From Salticus scenicus (lineage: Eukaryota > Arthropoda > Arachnida > Araneae > Salticidae): DNA of 64,000 bases. The notes below the pieces were generated by a model. The model searched no databases and was not told where the DNA came from. It worked only from the letters and a program-made list of their open reading frames with translations. Positions 34,044 to 46,745 of the stretch are shown here, piece after piece (positions within the stretch are counted from its first letter, which is position 1; every line of letters starts with the position of its first letter). The stretch is taken from assembly GCA_963930645.1 (NCBI GenBank), contig OZ005648.1, forward strand, positions 153,332,535-153,396,534. Reading direction: 5' to 3'. Both the position numbers and the translations under genes were made by a program.

Positions 34044-34467
34044 CTTTTTTAAGTAGAAAATCGACAACATTCAGGATAGTGAAGGGGCAATATAATCAGA
34101 ATTTTTCTGCTATAAAATAATATAACCAAAAGAGCATTTTAAACATATGAATTTTGTATTGAATAGTATTTTCTTACATTCATAGTATAAATTATGTAAA
34201 TCTATTCCTATTTCATTTATTAAAATTTATCAGAAATGTATTATTGTGGATGAGTTTCAAAAAGTTGACTACCTTAATTATTTTCTTAATGATTTGTCGA
34301 GACTGAACATTGAAAAAATTAAAGAAAAGAAAATTTTATTTTACTTTTACTTTTATCAGCGAGTGGCCAAGTGGCCACTAACTTTTTAAAAGTGGCCACT
34401 AAAAAAATGAAGGCTAGTGGCCAGTGGCCACCAACCAAATTTCTTAATTTCCACCTTTACTTCTTAC

Positions 34468-35365
34468 GCGCTAAAAATATTATGTTTCTGCAAATAGTCA
34501 TTTAATGATTTAAAAAAAAAAAAAAAAAAAAATCCTTAATTATCATTTGAAGTGATGATTGTGAGTATTATTGCATACAGCATTTGGATCCAGAATAAGT
34601 TTAATGGATGTTTTTTCAATAATGCAAAATAAATAAATAAATAAAAGAAAAGAAGAAGAAGCAAGAATTTAAAAATATATATATATCGGAGGAATGGAGA
34701 AATACATTTAACATTTTGTGAACTTCAGGTAGGTGAAAAACAACGTACTATCAATATTTGCATCGTATAAACGAATCATTTTTGTATTCAAAATGAATAT
34801 CACTGAAATTTGGACTACACTAAATCGGTGTATAAGTGTAAAAGACGAATAAATGTTGTTTTATAGTGCTTAATTTCACAAGTATTTAAACTCGTTTTAA
34901 TGATAAAAAAAGATATAATCCTTATCTTAAATGTAAGAAATAGTATCAGACAATAACTTGGTTAACTGACGCATCTTTAAAAATATATTTAAGATATTAA
35001 CGACTGAATGACAAAAATGTTTTCCAACTTACTCTTTGAAATGTCATTAAATACATTGATAAATTATTTTAAATCGACCATCGTAAAGAATTTCTATATG
35101 GCATTATTGAACACTTATGTATGCTAATATTCACCTAATCGATTTATGACGAGAAATGTACTTTTTGTACGTTTTCGTTTACTTTTAAATTAGGATTTAA
35201 AAAAAAAAAAAAAAAAAAAAATCAATTCTTGTTTTATTTTATATTAAACCTTAAAAGTATATTTCAAAAATTTTATCCTGAAAAATTTCTTTTTTAATTG
35301 AATCTCTTTAACTGTATAATGTACATTACATTTCTTTTAGCACATAATTAAGCTTTGAAATTGCT
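34468..35365. other. AT-rich DNA, no gene seen
   Basis: Poly-A at about 34510-34531 and 35199-35221. Nothing else recognised. Confidence 0.55.
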
Positions 35366-35860
35366 TTTAAATAAAAATAAATAAATACGTACTTTTCTCA
35401 TTGCAAAGTCATAAAACTAAAAGCAATGAAACGAAAGTCCAAGCACGAGATCTATTAAAGTACAACTAAAAAATTAATAAACTGGAACTATTTTCATCGT
35501 AAGCGCATGAAACTAAAAGCAATGAATTAAAAAAGTCTAAGTACACGGTTTCTAAAAGAATCTCTAAATAAAAAATAAATAAATTCAAACTTTTCTCATT
35601 GCTAAACCATGAACACAAAAACAATGAATAGAAAAGTCTAAGGTCTAAGCATGTCTTTAAAAGCACTTCTAAATAAAAATAAATAATCGTGAATTATTTT
35701 CATCGCAAGCGCGTGAAACTAAAAGTAATGTATGTATTGGAATATTTAAGCAAAACGTTTCTAAAAGCACCTCTAAATAAAAATAAATGAATGCAAAATA
35801 TTCTCACTGCTAAAGCATGAAACTAAAAGTAATGAATTGAAAGTCTAAGTGCAAGGTCAA
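35366..35860 (+). repeat. about 102-bp tandem array, five units
   Basis: AAGCAATGAA-type anchors lie at 35421, 35517, 35619, 35723 and 35827 (spacing 96, 102, 104, 104). Each unit has TTTCTCATTGC or TTTTCATCG, a GCATGAAACTAAAAG block, AAAGTCTAAG, and CTAAATAAAAATAAAT. The units alternate between the CTCATTGC and TCATCG forms, hinting at a dimer. Confidence 0.85.
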
Positions 35861-36331
35861 TAGACCCAGTCATTCGATTGCCCCCAAAGCTGCCCCAAAA
35901 AGTCTGGGTTTGAAGAAGGAAGTCGAGAAAATGAAAATTACTATAGTAGTACTTGGAGGCTCGGAGGTACTAAATATGTATTTTAGAAAGGAAAGAAAAA
36001 AAAAAAAAAAAAGACAAAAAAAACGTAATTTAGTGTATTAAAACGTACATTAGATAGTTTTATGCATTCGCTAAATTTGTTCTTTTCATATGCAAAGAGC
36101 GTTCTTTCTACATGAAATTAAGTTTAAATTTTCTGCAATATAAATCGAAAGAATATTAAAACAATAAAATATTTTACAGACAAATTTCACGTTTTCTTTT
36201 ATACTTTTGTTAACAATAACAAATTGCTTGTAAGTCACGTATTTTTTTTTTTCTTTTTAGAAAACAATATCATCACTAGGCACAATCCTTATTATTATTT
36301 TTTTTTCGTTAAGGATTTTGCATATTTGTAT
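35861..36331. other. AT-rich DNA, no gene seen
   Basis: Poly-A-rich tract at about 35996-36013. A short stretch of normal composition at 35862-35970 has no recognised content. Confidence 0.5.
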
Positions 36332-36335
36332 TTAA

Positions 36336-36493
36336 CACTTTATGACATTTAATGCAACAATTGTTCGGGATAAAATATATATTACCCAATCACAAATACC
36401 GAAAATCATTTTGTTAAACATTGTAATGTTTTAAAGGAATGCCAAAAGTTGCAGCTTACTGTTCAAAATCGGAAAACATTCATGGCGAGAATG
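36336..36493 (+). mobile_element. diverged piggyBac-type MITE, relative of 10054-10418
   Basis: TTAA (36332-36335) precedes CACTTTATGACATTTAATG. Internal text matches the element at 10054-10418: ATTTTGTTAAA, TTTTAAAGGAATGCCAAAAG, GCTTACT. The right end has decayed (TGATAA where TTAA would be expected). It lacks the nested hAT MITE, so it represents the uninterrupted state. Confidence 0.5.
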
Positions 36494-39400
36494 TGATAAT
36501 TATCATGTTGAATCTTTCGTGTGTGTGTGTTAGTCAAACAAGAAAACCTTAATAATCTTTAGCAATTACTATTAATATCTTCGATAACCTTAATATTAAA
36601 ATGTATTGACAGCCTTTAATATTAAAAATTATCGATTATTTTCAGTTTTAGAGTCAAACACTAAGTATACATGTTGCAATAATTTTCAAAGTACAAGTAC
36701 ACTTTCATTCAGTAGTAATAATATAAGCAAAGTCGATAAAAGAAGAAAAAAAAAAAAGGAAAAACTACAATAAAGTCGTTTTCTGTTTAACGTATACGAT
36801 AAATCAATAAACTGGAGCTTAACTCCAAAGAGAAGCAAACAGGAAAATTGCGATTTATGTATGCAAATTGAAAAGAATTAAGTGCATTCTTAAATTATTT
36901 TAAAGGTAATACATTAAATGCACAAAAAATTACGTATATGGACAGCAATTCTACATAATACAGAAATAATGACAACAAAGCATGCAAAATCGATTGATGG
37001 AAATGTGAAATGCAATTTTCCAGATCGATTTCGCATGCTTGAATATGTTAGAAAATTAGAAACGAAGTTTTTCTCTGAATTATTACAGATGTTTATTGCA
37101 GATTGTATATCTAATAGATATGTACGCGACTAAACTCAAAATAACTTTGATATAAACATTTCAAAGTTAACTTAATAAAATTACGAAAAATATAAGCACG
37201 TATTCGAATATTCAAATAAAATTTATGTAAAAAATATCATATTTTGGCATATTTATGCGGAAAATCACTACGTTGAAGAATAAATAATAACCAAAAACTA
37301 ATTCTAGAGTATTCTTGATTAAGGGTAATTTATAGAAAAAAGTTATTACACACACACACACACACACAAAAAAAAAAAAAAACATATTGTAAAAGATATA
37401 AAGAGAAGATAAATGTTATTAATTATATTGAAGAATAGAGAGAGTCGCGATGACTATAATTAAGAATTAGACGACAGAGGGCGCTAAAGAACAGTGCTAA
37501 TTTTTCACATCTCGGAAAAGATCGAAGTTTTCTGTAATTTTATAACCAAAGTTTTCTTAACATTTTAATACATCGATCGCAGATTCGGAGAAGCACGTAA
37601 TACTGCTTCTATTATTCTAATCAAGAAAAAAAGTAAAATGCAAATTCAATTGAAACAAGTTGCATGGTTTGCAGTAATGATAATTCGATATTAATGAATC
37701 TTTTTTTAATCGCTTCTCTTTTCATTGATATTTTTGTATTTTCAGTCTAAGATCTGAATTCAATACATATAACCCAGTAATGGCCAACGAATGTCATTAT
37801 GGTTACAAGCTTTGCGAATCTATAATGATGTTAATGACAAGTAGGGGGGAAAAAGAAGTTTGAGCACAATGCCAAAATGGAATAATTAAATGCCTGCATT
37901 AAATCTCAAGAATGAATTATTAAACAAGCAAGAGAAAAAAAAATTATGTTCATTTTCGATGCATAACTAATAATACGGAATATTACCGTACTATATTTAA
38001 TAATTTTAATAATAATTATAATAATAATAAAAGGAGTTATCATAATTGCGAACTGGCCGCTAATGTTTTATTCCGTAATGGATATATACATAAAGAAATA
38101 ACAACTTTTTACAAATACAATACTACAACATTTACCAGTACCAGTCTACAAAAACATGATAATTTATGTCAATATTTAGCAATTATCTGTCATGCTGCAA
38201 GTTACTGAAAGTAGATTAAGATTTCTGAACTGATCTCGTGAAATGAATAAGTTACCAACTTTATCAAGAAAAACCTATTTTATTCTGTTTTACGTAAAAT
38301 TTTAATTAGAAAACTTACAAACTATATTTTAAAATTAAGTGTTCCTAAAAATCGTTTTATATATATATATATATATATATAATAAATAATTTAATTCCTT
38401 TACAATACTCAGCAAATAAGAGAAAGATGAAAATACCAACAATGATATTAATATTTAGAAGGATTACTTATAAAGTTATTGTTATATATATATAAGTATT
38501 ATATGTTTTCAGTCATACAAACAGTCAGTCATATAATCTCAGTCATATATATATATGTGTGTGTGTGTGTGTGTTTGGAGAAAAGTATTTTAACAATGGA
38601 ATAACATAAAGTTTATTTTTTATTAATTTTTTTTTTTAATTAAGTCTGCTGAGTTAACGTACTATCAGCGTTTTCATGTTTCAACTTATAAAGACAATTG
38701 TAGTTTGAACTATGTAAACATAAGCACTGAACATAGAATTAATTTTGAATTACCATCTATGTGTATAGAATTGTTTTTATATGTATTATATGTTTTTTTT
38801 TTTTTTTTTTTTTCCCCATTTAAAAAAAAAAAAAAAAAAACGGAAAATTATTATTCTCTCGTTGCTTCCATATAATTGTTAAAATGGAAAAAAAGAAAAT
38901 AAATAAATAAATAATAAAAAGAGAGAGAAAAAAATAAAAAATAAAAAGTACTCGAAAATTTTTACTGATTCTCCTCTCTTTACTTTCAGAGGGTTAACTG
39001 CCAGAAGTAAAGTAGAATCTTTCGAATAATAATAAGAAAGAACTTCCCCAACTTGATGCCAGGAAATTCTCAGTGGTTTTCAACTTGACGTCTTTCACGA
39101 AACATTTTTGCACAATTTAAAGAAACTTTAACGCATTTGAATGTTCCATTGACGCTTAATTCTGTAAGTCAGATATAGTGCAAAGTTTCACTTTGCTAAA
39201 TTATGATAAACATTTCTTATTTCTTAATTTATTTTTTACTATCAAAAACTCTAAAAAATAAAGCACATTTAATGAATAAATAAATAATTTATATTTCTTT
39301 TCTTTTTTTTACATAAAATTAAAGTTATTCTCTCTTATTTTCTCCAATGATAACTTCAGTCTAACAGATTACTGTAAAATATTCTATGACAAATTCGTAA

Positions 39401-39985
39401 ATTTTATGTGCAGGAAAACATACAGAAATCTTATTTTTTTTTTTTTTTTTTTAAGAGAGAGAGAAAAGAGAAAGAAAAGAGAGAGAGAAAAAAAATAAGT
39501 AAAAAGGAAATTACTTGCAGAAATATATTTTACTTTATGTAAATCACTTTACTATTGATAGAAATATTTTTATTTCGTTCAAATTATTATTATTTAAACA
39601 GTAACGAAATTTTTATAAATATTCATTACAATATTAGGTGTTAAGACACCTGAATGAAAATTTCACTTCCTAATCAAACTTTTAAAAGTTTAATAACTAT
39701 TTCGTCGAAGTTGATAGCAAGAGAAAGTACTATAAAGTAACAGTAAATATAATAAAAACGTGAAAAAAGATTAAATACTGATAAATATTCTCTTAACACC
39801 GACATATCGCAAATTTTTATAATTTTCATTCACTTTTTCCCCCCTATTAATTATATTTCTGTTAATGTAATTTCTATTAATATATACAACAAAAGATACT
39901 AATTTCAAATACTACACGTACCCAATGTTGAAGGATATTAATGGTATCATTGCACTTTTATGCAATTTTTTATAGGTAGAATTAT
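36494..39985. other. AT-rich DNA, no gene seen
   Basis: CA/A tract at about 37350-37382, (TA)n at about 38360-38382, (GT)n at about 38558-38573, T then A tracts at about 38790-38841, T tract at about 39431-39452. A 71-codon ATG frame at 36918-37133 has no recognisable domain and no splice or promoter context, so it is not called. Confidence 0.55.
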
Positions 39986-41115
39986 TAACTGTATTCAGAG
40001 AATAGCGTACATACATAATAGTTAGTATGAAATGGTATTGATCAAAGTGTAAAATCTTTGATTCAGTAAGACGATCGAATAATTATTTTTAAAATCATTT
40101 TCGTTGAATGTATTCACAGAATAGCGTACATAGTAGCATGAAATGGTATTTATAAAAGCGAATTCACTGATTTAGTAAGATGATTGAATAATTATTTACT
40201 TAAAAACTTTTTTACTGTCAGTATTCATAGAATTCCGTACATAGTAGTATGAAATGGTGTTGATCAAAGTAAATTCGTTGAATTTAGTTAGATGATTGAA
40301 TAATTACTCTTAAAATCATTTTTGTTGAATGTATTGATAAAACAGCGTTCATAGTAGTATGGAGTGGTTTTAATCAAAGTGAAAATTCATTGATTTAGTA
40401 AGGTAATTGAATAATTATATTAAAAATCATAATTGTTCAATACATTCACATAATAACGTACATAGTAGTATGAAATCGCATATATCAAAGTAAATTCTTT
40501 TATTTAGTAAGGTGATTGAATAATTATCCTTAAAATCATTTTTGTTGAATGTATTGGTGAAACAGCGTACATAGTAGTATGGAGTGGTATTAATCAAAGT
40601 GTAAATTCATTGATTTAGTAAGGTGTTTGAATAATTACCTTAAAATTCATTATTGTTGAATACATTCACAGAATAGCGTACATAGTAGTATGAAATGACA
40701 TTTATCAAAGTGTAAAATCTTTGATTCAGTAAGACGATCGAATAATTATTTTTTAAATCATTTTTGATGAATGTATTCGTAAAACAGCGTACACAGTAGT
40801 ATGGAGTGGTATTAATCAAAGTATAAATTCATTGATTTAGTAAGGTGATTGAATAATTATCTTAAAATTCATTATTGTTAAATACATTCACAGAATAGCG
40901 TACATAGTAGTATAACGGCATATATCAAAGTAAATTCTTTTATTTAGTAAGGTGATTGGATAATTATTTTTAAAATCATTTCTTGTAGAATGTATTCGTA
41001 TAATAGCGTACAGAGTAGTGTGAAATGTCTTGATCAAAGTAAATTCGTTGATTTAGTAAGATGATTGAATAATTATTTTTAAAATCATTTTAGTTGAATG
41101 TATTTTCTGAAATGA
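39986..41115 (+). repeat. 110-bp satellite, ten units with dimer structure
   Basis: The anchor GCGTAC (or one-base variant) lies at 40015, 40124, 40235, 40345, 40456, 40565, 40676, 40787, 40898 and 41006, a period of 108-111. Units contain CATAGTAGTATG, TCAAAGT, TTGATTTAGTAAG and GATTGAATAATTA. From 40345 to 40898 two types alternate: ACAGCG..CATAGTAGTATGGAGTGGT and TTCACAGAATAGCG..TATGAAAT. That gives a dimeric higher-order unit of about 221 bases. No protein frame. Confidence 0.92.
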
Positions 41116-41119
41116 ATAT

Positions 41120-43390
41120 AGCATTTTGATTGCTAAAAATAATTATCTAAAAATAAGCGCAGGTTGCGGCATAAAACATTCGGATGCTTTTTTTTTTTTT
41201 TTTTTTTTTTTTTCTTTCTTTTTTTTACTGTATTGACTGAAAAAGCACATTAATAATAAAAAATAAAAATAAAAATAAAAATTAACGGACTGATAAATGT
41301 GCGATGAAATGCCTGATAGATGTGAAATCTGATAGATGTGCAGTAATATAAAAATTACAGCACATTTCGAAAGTAAAAAAGCTTTCAGTGTTATCTTATG
41401 TGCAATGAAAACAAAAATAAATAAATAATAATAATAATTTTTTTTTTCGATGGAATATATTAGTCCTTATAATTAATAAATTATTTTAGAATTTTCTCTT
41501 CCGTTACTTGAAAATGTCTAAGAAACGACAATGCACTGCTAGCAGTCTCAGAAAACGTTTCTACAATGCCTGCTTTTTACAGCTCCGCAAACACTGGAGG
41601 CTTTAAAAGAAATCATTCATCATTTTGACATAGCATGTATAGGCGTTACAGTAAGGAAACAAAAATGTTTTTAAAAGGAAAAGGGATCAATTTAAATATT
41701 AATAGTCACACTCAAAATGTAAGGAAAAAGAATAAAGCTTAATCGATAATTTGTTGTTAGCTGTTTCCGGTACGATTATTGTAACATAACTTCATGTAGC
41801 AAAAATGTACTGTATGGAAAAAAAAAATGTTCTATACAAATGAGAATGTATTTAATAACAATTTATTGGTAATGACCATGTAGAATAAATATATTCTGAT
41901 AAAATCTACCAGAGTTTCTCGCAATATGTATATTTTCAGAAATGTTGAAAATATTAAAATAATGGTTTTAGATGAAGTACACACGGATTATTTTTCTTTT
42001 TGTGAGTGGGAAACTTTTCTTCCGTATGTGTAACTCCAAAAATATGCTAAAAGCAAATGTTCGACAGAGTACGGAAATGTAGTACTACGATAAAATAATG
42101 TACGGATCTATATATATATGTGTGTGTGTATATATATATACTTTACGTATGCATTATATTTTTATTGTGCATTCATATAAAATCTTAATACATCCATGAC
42201 TAAAATAATAAAAAAAAAAAAAAACATATTGCAGATTTCAAAGTCCGAATTTTTTTTAAAGAATGAACTGATAGGCAGTTTTTATACACGATGTTATAAC
42301 GCAATAGTGTTAGATATCGCTATGAAACATCAAAGATATAGAAAATAGATTAATCTAAATTAAACCTTTCGTTAAAAAAAAAAAAAAAAAAAATCAATGA
42401 CCGAAAATTAAACAAAATGTGAAAGGGAGAAGTAAAAAAAGTCAAAAATGTACCTAGATAGATGCAATCTTAAAATAATGTACATTTCCTTGTAACTAAA
42501 AAATGAAAATTTTGTTTCAACAAAGCTTTAGCAAAAAAGATTTAATCAGAAAAAAAAAACCCTAAAAACTATGCATGTTGAGCTAATCTAGGCATCTAAA
42601 GAAAATGCAACATAGAACGTCATAAGCATATTCTTACATTCCCGCAACTCTAAAATAGAAACTTAGTACTTTTCAGGGGTAAAATAAAAATAGAGATAAA
42701 TGATAAAATTTTGTTGACTCGCCATATCTTGATCTAAAAAAGATGAAACACTCGAAGTGAAACGATACATTTTCTCTCGGAAGAAAGCGCTAAAATATTA
42801 CAAATATTTTTTTTTTTTTATTATTGCTAGTATGTTACATAAGCAACAAAAGAAATTTACAATGTGAGAAAGAAATTTCTCTTGGTTTTCGTGAAAACAA
42901 TTCCATCTGAGACAAGTTTTATTATATGAAATGTTCTGCTTTACAAACCTCAGAAGAAGAAAAAAAATCAAGTTAACGATTGAAAAAATTTCCGATAAAA
43001 GTTTAATAAAACAATTTCAAAGTTTAATAATAACGCAAATGTACACATTTTTCAGATTGTATGCTACACAAGTAAAATATTTTGTAAAATTGTAAGTTTG
43101 CTAAACGATTGATATATATATATACTATCGATTTATAAAATAAAAAGTTTATCGAATTGAAGTTATGCTTTTTCGAAATCGGTAAAAAAAAAAAATTGCC
43201 CAATAATCTCAATCTTCGGCGACAGTAGTGGTAAAACCGGTATCCGAAGGCAGTTAAAGGTACGCGTTTGTGTAAGTGTTACTTTAATGACAGTGTGCTA
43301 CAGTATAGCGCTCCGGTAAACGTATACGAAAACGGTACATTCGTATGTTCTAAACTAAATTACTAATTACGTACCAACGAAACGATGACT
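41120..43390. other. AT-rich DNA, possible first intron of a minus-strand gene
   Basis: T tract at about 41190-41212, (TA)n at about 42110-42140 and A tracts. If the donor at 43388-43393 is used, this is intronic on the minus strand. No second exon was identified. Confidence 0.4.
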
Positions 43391-43393
43391 TAC

Positions 43394-43462
43394 CTTGACA
43401 TGGTACGTTTCTGTTTCATTAAGAGACTGTGTGCGAAGTTTGTGCGTTAAGTATCTGAGCAT
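43394..43462 (-). CDS. candidate first coding exon, minus strand (unidentified)
   Basis: On the minus strand an ATG at 43462-43460 opens 23 codons (starting MLRYLTHKLRTQ, ending YHVK) that run without a stop into a canonical donor, AAG|GTAAGT, at 43393-43388, in phase 0. An in-frame TAA lies upstream, so this is the first ATG of its frame. The exon sits in a GC-raised stretch (about 43390-43870) with promoter-like sites further upstream. Several upstream ATGs with short frames precede it, so the exon could instead be wholly 5' UTR. I recognise no family in 23 residues. A second donor-like GTGAGT is at 43670-43665. Confidence 0.4.
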
Positions 43463-43719
43463 CTCACTACCCAAACCAGAATAAATGTTTTGGGTAACCA
43501 CTATGTGACAGTGGTTTCGACGTTAGCAGGTAGCACTTCTTCAACATTAAAAGATCCTCGGGGAGAGCACCATCTCGCGCTGACGGAGAGCAAAATTATT
43601 GTGGCCGAAATTTGACTGCGGTCACACCATATATATCAGTACCATAGACTAGTTCACGCGAGCTACTCACGGAACGAACGATTCTGAGCTGCATTCGCGA
43701 CCGTGATTCACGTCCATCT

Positions 43720-43790
43720 GAAGAGAGACTGATACTGAAACCGACTACTCGACCGGCAGGTGACGTCACGAGCGGAAGTCTAGAGGGAAA
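43720..43790 (-). promoter_or_regulatory. candidate promoter: CRE, ETS-like site, TCAGT initiators
   Basis: TGACGTCA, a full palindromic CRE, lies at 43761-43768 and GCGGAAGT, an ETS-like site, at 43772-43779. On the minus strand two TCAGT initiator motifs follow at 43738-43734 and 43732-43728, about 25 bases downstream of the CRE. TCAGT is the common arthropod initiator. The local GC content stands well above the window average. The combination, ahead of an exon with a consensus donor, makes a minus-strand start plausible. No TATA box at the usual distance. Confidence 0.45.
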
Positions 43791-45560
43791 CGCCACTGCA
43801 CTGGCAGGGGTGTAGGGACTCTTCCATTTACCATGCGCTTTGTAGCACTGGTTTCAGGGGATAAAATGTTTCATTGGACAGGCGAGCTTGCTAAAAATTG
43901 ATACTTTTCTGCGAATAGAACTCGAAAGCGTTAAATAATTTTAAAAAATACTTCAATTATATAATTTTCTTGAATTGTGAGAAAAAATGAATGTAGAAAT
44001 GTTATTAATTTTATTCTTTGTAATTATATAGAGAATTATTTACTTTTTAATTAACTTTACAGATATAATTAAGCAATTTTATATCAAACACTAAGATTAT
44101 TTAATCTTCAATAAATAAATAAATAATAAATTATAATAATATTTTCTGAATTATATTTACTTTTGTGAGTTTAATTTTATGACGAATATTAATCTCAAAT
44201 ACAAAATGATAATTCAATTTAAATCATGTAATATCAGTCGTATACAGAGATATTTTCGTTTCCACCAATATTTTCTATCAATAATTATTAATATTTTTAA
44301 CCAGATAAAACTTCTGTAAATGTGTTATAAAGATTTCTGTATAACAATATTGGTAGAAAATCCTATCCTTGAACTACCTTCTATTATGGAATTATCCAAA
44401 AGTCACAACGTTAGCAAATAAAAATAATAAACATCTTTTAAAAATCAGAATACTAAACAAAGTAAAAAGTGGAATATATATTCAGTAATACTACATAATA
44501 AATCTGGTACTGTCTAAAATCAGAAAATAGGCAGTTTAAAAGTAATGTGTGTTTAAAGGTAATGTTTAATAAGGCAGTTTGAAAGTAATGTGATTGCGAT
44601 TACTAATCATTATAAATACATATAAATAATGCAGTAATGTTCACTATATGCATTATAAATATGGACAGTATATAAATGATTTAGAAAAAAATGCATTTAA
44701 ATTTCATATATGAATACTAATACGTTTAACAACGGAACATTTACCCCTTCGAAGTATACTTTAATGAAATGATTATAATTTAATATTTTTAATTTTAACA
44801 TATAATTAAAAATGCTTTTAAAAATGTTTCAAATTATGCTCCCTCCTTCCCCCCCTCTCCCCCCTCTCTCTTTTATTAAATATATATATTTAAATTTTAA
44901 TTCATTAATAACTAATTTATTTTTCTTATCAATATTTTAAAAAAAAGTGTAATTAAATTGCTAGCCACGATTGGAAAAAAGACATTGCAATTTAGAACGT
45001 TTAAGATTCTGAGGTTCGGGCATATTTAGTTTGGCAAGCCATTAAATATTTTATTTTCTATTACTTGTGGATTAGGTCCTTAGGATGAAGTCTTTTAGAG
45101 GAACTAGGTTATATGAGACGAAAACTGCTTAAGGGTCCGAAAAGTCAAACTGCTTTCCTTAGCATAACATATTCGGTATTAATCGCCCTATATTTAGCAC
45201 TCTAAAAAGAATTACATAATCATGTAAGGTAATGACATTCAATCACAGTTCATACACAACATACGGAATCTAAGAAAGTATTCCATTTCTTCTTGCATCT
45301 GAAAAAGAACACAAATCAAAATATTCGTTTAGGTACTGCACATATTTTCTGTTGACTAATCAATTTCAAAATAAGTTTAATAATAGTAATAATAATTAAT
45401 ATTAAAAGAATTTTCGTAAATCTTGAGAATTCGGATTTTGTTAAGAATCGCATACGTTCAAACCAACGAAGACATACATATGCATGTATTTTATTTAATT
45501 GTACGGTATTTTGTTGTAAATTTATGTAATTTAGAAACTGAATTTTAAAACAGTATATTT
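43791..45560. other. AT-rich DNA, no gene seen
   Basis: A C/CT-rich tract at about 44841-44873. Otherwise nothing recognised; this would be the intergenic side of the minus-strand promoter. Confidence 0.5.
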
Positions 45561-46018
45561 AACTTGAAAAATGAAAAAAAAAAAAAAAAAAAAAAAAAAA
45601 CTGCTGAAATCAAAGAAATGTTAGAAATATTCTATAGTTGTATTAGTTATTATATAAATGATGACTCGAAAATACATTTATTATTATTATATTATTATTT
45701 ACTACTGAAAAATAGTTTTTTAATGAAAAGCACTAAACAATTGTTACTCATTCTTTTCAACAGTATGCATTAGCGATAAAATTATAAAGTGTTTATGATA
45801 TTTTCGGTTCATCTGTCTATGTGTATGAGATTTCATTTTCGTAAATATTTATGTACAGGATGTCCTGCCCGGCAATTAATATTCTGTTCACTATATGTTT
45901 CTTTATTGAAAAGAGTAAATAGCATTTTTTTTTTTTTTTTTTTTTTTCAAGAAATTTGGATACACGGAGGACTATCATAATTATTCCTTCAAGGCATATT
46001 TTAATGTCGTTATACTAG

Positions 46019-46051
<33 letters not shown>

Positions 46052-46473
46052 ATAGCGAAATTAATATTACACCATGATTGCGTATTTTATTATTTTATTA
46101 TTTATTCATTTTTATTAGCATATTATTTTATAAAAATGCGATAAACTCGGTAATTTTTCGTGTGAACGATATGCATAAAATTATTATTTATAATTATCTT
46201 TTAAACAGAAAAGAAAGAAACTCCCTTCTAATAATTAGAGTGTGTTACCCTGTAATTCATGTTCATTGTAATTACAGCATGTTTTCTAGTGAAAATAGTA
46301 TAAATAGCATTTTTGTTAGCATGCAGGGAATTACAAAAAAGAAACTGGATGTATTGCGGTCTATCGGAGGTTTTTTTTTCTTCTACTTATTATAATATCT
46401 TTATACTAATACTAGACAAAATATAACGAAATGAACTTTTTATCCTCATTACGTATTTCTTTTCATTTTATTG

Positions 46474-46507
<34 letters not shown>

Positions 46508-46745
46508 CTTATTATAATATCGTTACTAATACTAGACAAAATATAGCGAAATGAACTTATATAACCTCATTGCGTATTTCTTTTCTTTTCATTTCATTTC
46601 ATTTTTTCATTTTTTCTTTAAAGGGCATAATATTTTATAAGAATACGACGAAGACGGCAATTTTCCGTGAGCGAAAGGCATAAAATAATCATTCATAATT
46701 ATCCATTGAACAGAAACTCCCTTCTAAATCTTAAACAGTCAAAAA
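45561..46745 (+). repeat. degenerate duplications of 120 to about 400 bp
   Basis: TACTAATACTAGACAAAATA followed by CGAAATGAACTT occurs at 46404 and 46524, 120 bases apart. Larger-scale similarity links GCATAAAATTATTATTTATA.. CTCCCTTCTAA (about 46170-46245) with GCATAAAATAATCATTCATA.. CTCCCTTCTAA (about 46678-46727), and AAATAGCATTTTT near 45917 and 46304. Poly-A (45568-45600, 46021-46050) and poly-T (45927-45948, 46477-46505) interrupt the units. Frames here are AT-rich by-products. Confidence 0.55.

Larger units (their letters stand above)
32513..34459 (+). mobile_element. 1.95-kb hAT-type transposon, degenerate
   Basis: Exact 8-base duplications CTTCTTAC lie at 32505-32512 and 34460-34467. 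The ends read TAAAGCTGGAAATT (left) and TAAAGGTGGAAATT (inward from right). Both ends carry arrays of a palindromic subterminal motif (AGTGGCGACT / AGTGGCCACT and their complements), as expected for hAT transposase binding sites. Inside the left end a segment of about 180 bases is duplicated in tandem (anchors near 32622 and 32788). A possible first transposase exon is at 33325-33425. No full transposase frame survives, so it is non-autonomous or broken. Confidence 0.85.

Noticed and set aside
36918..37133. 71-codon ATG frame
   Set aside because: Composition matches the flanks and no gene signals accompany it.
37467..37485. CTCF-like site (CAGAGGGCGCTA)
   Set aside because: The core resembles the consensus, but the upstream half does not align at the right spacing; a similar near-match at 3589-3604 is also off by one.
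35366..41115. CRISPR-like arrays
   Set aside because: Units are contiguous and similar along their whole length, with no unique spacers between short constant repeats; the context is eukaryotic.
43596..43796. 66-codon minus-strand frame in the promoter region
   Set aside because: It begins at GTG, not ATG, and spans the predicted promoter and start-site region; open only because of local GC-rich sequence.
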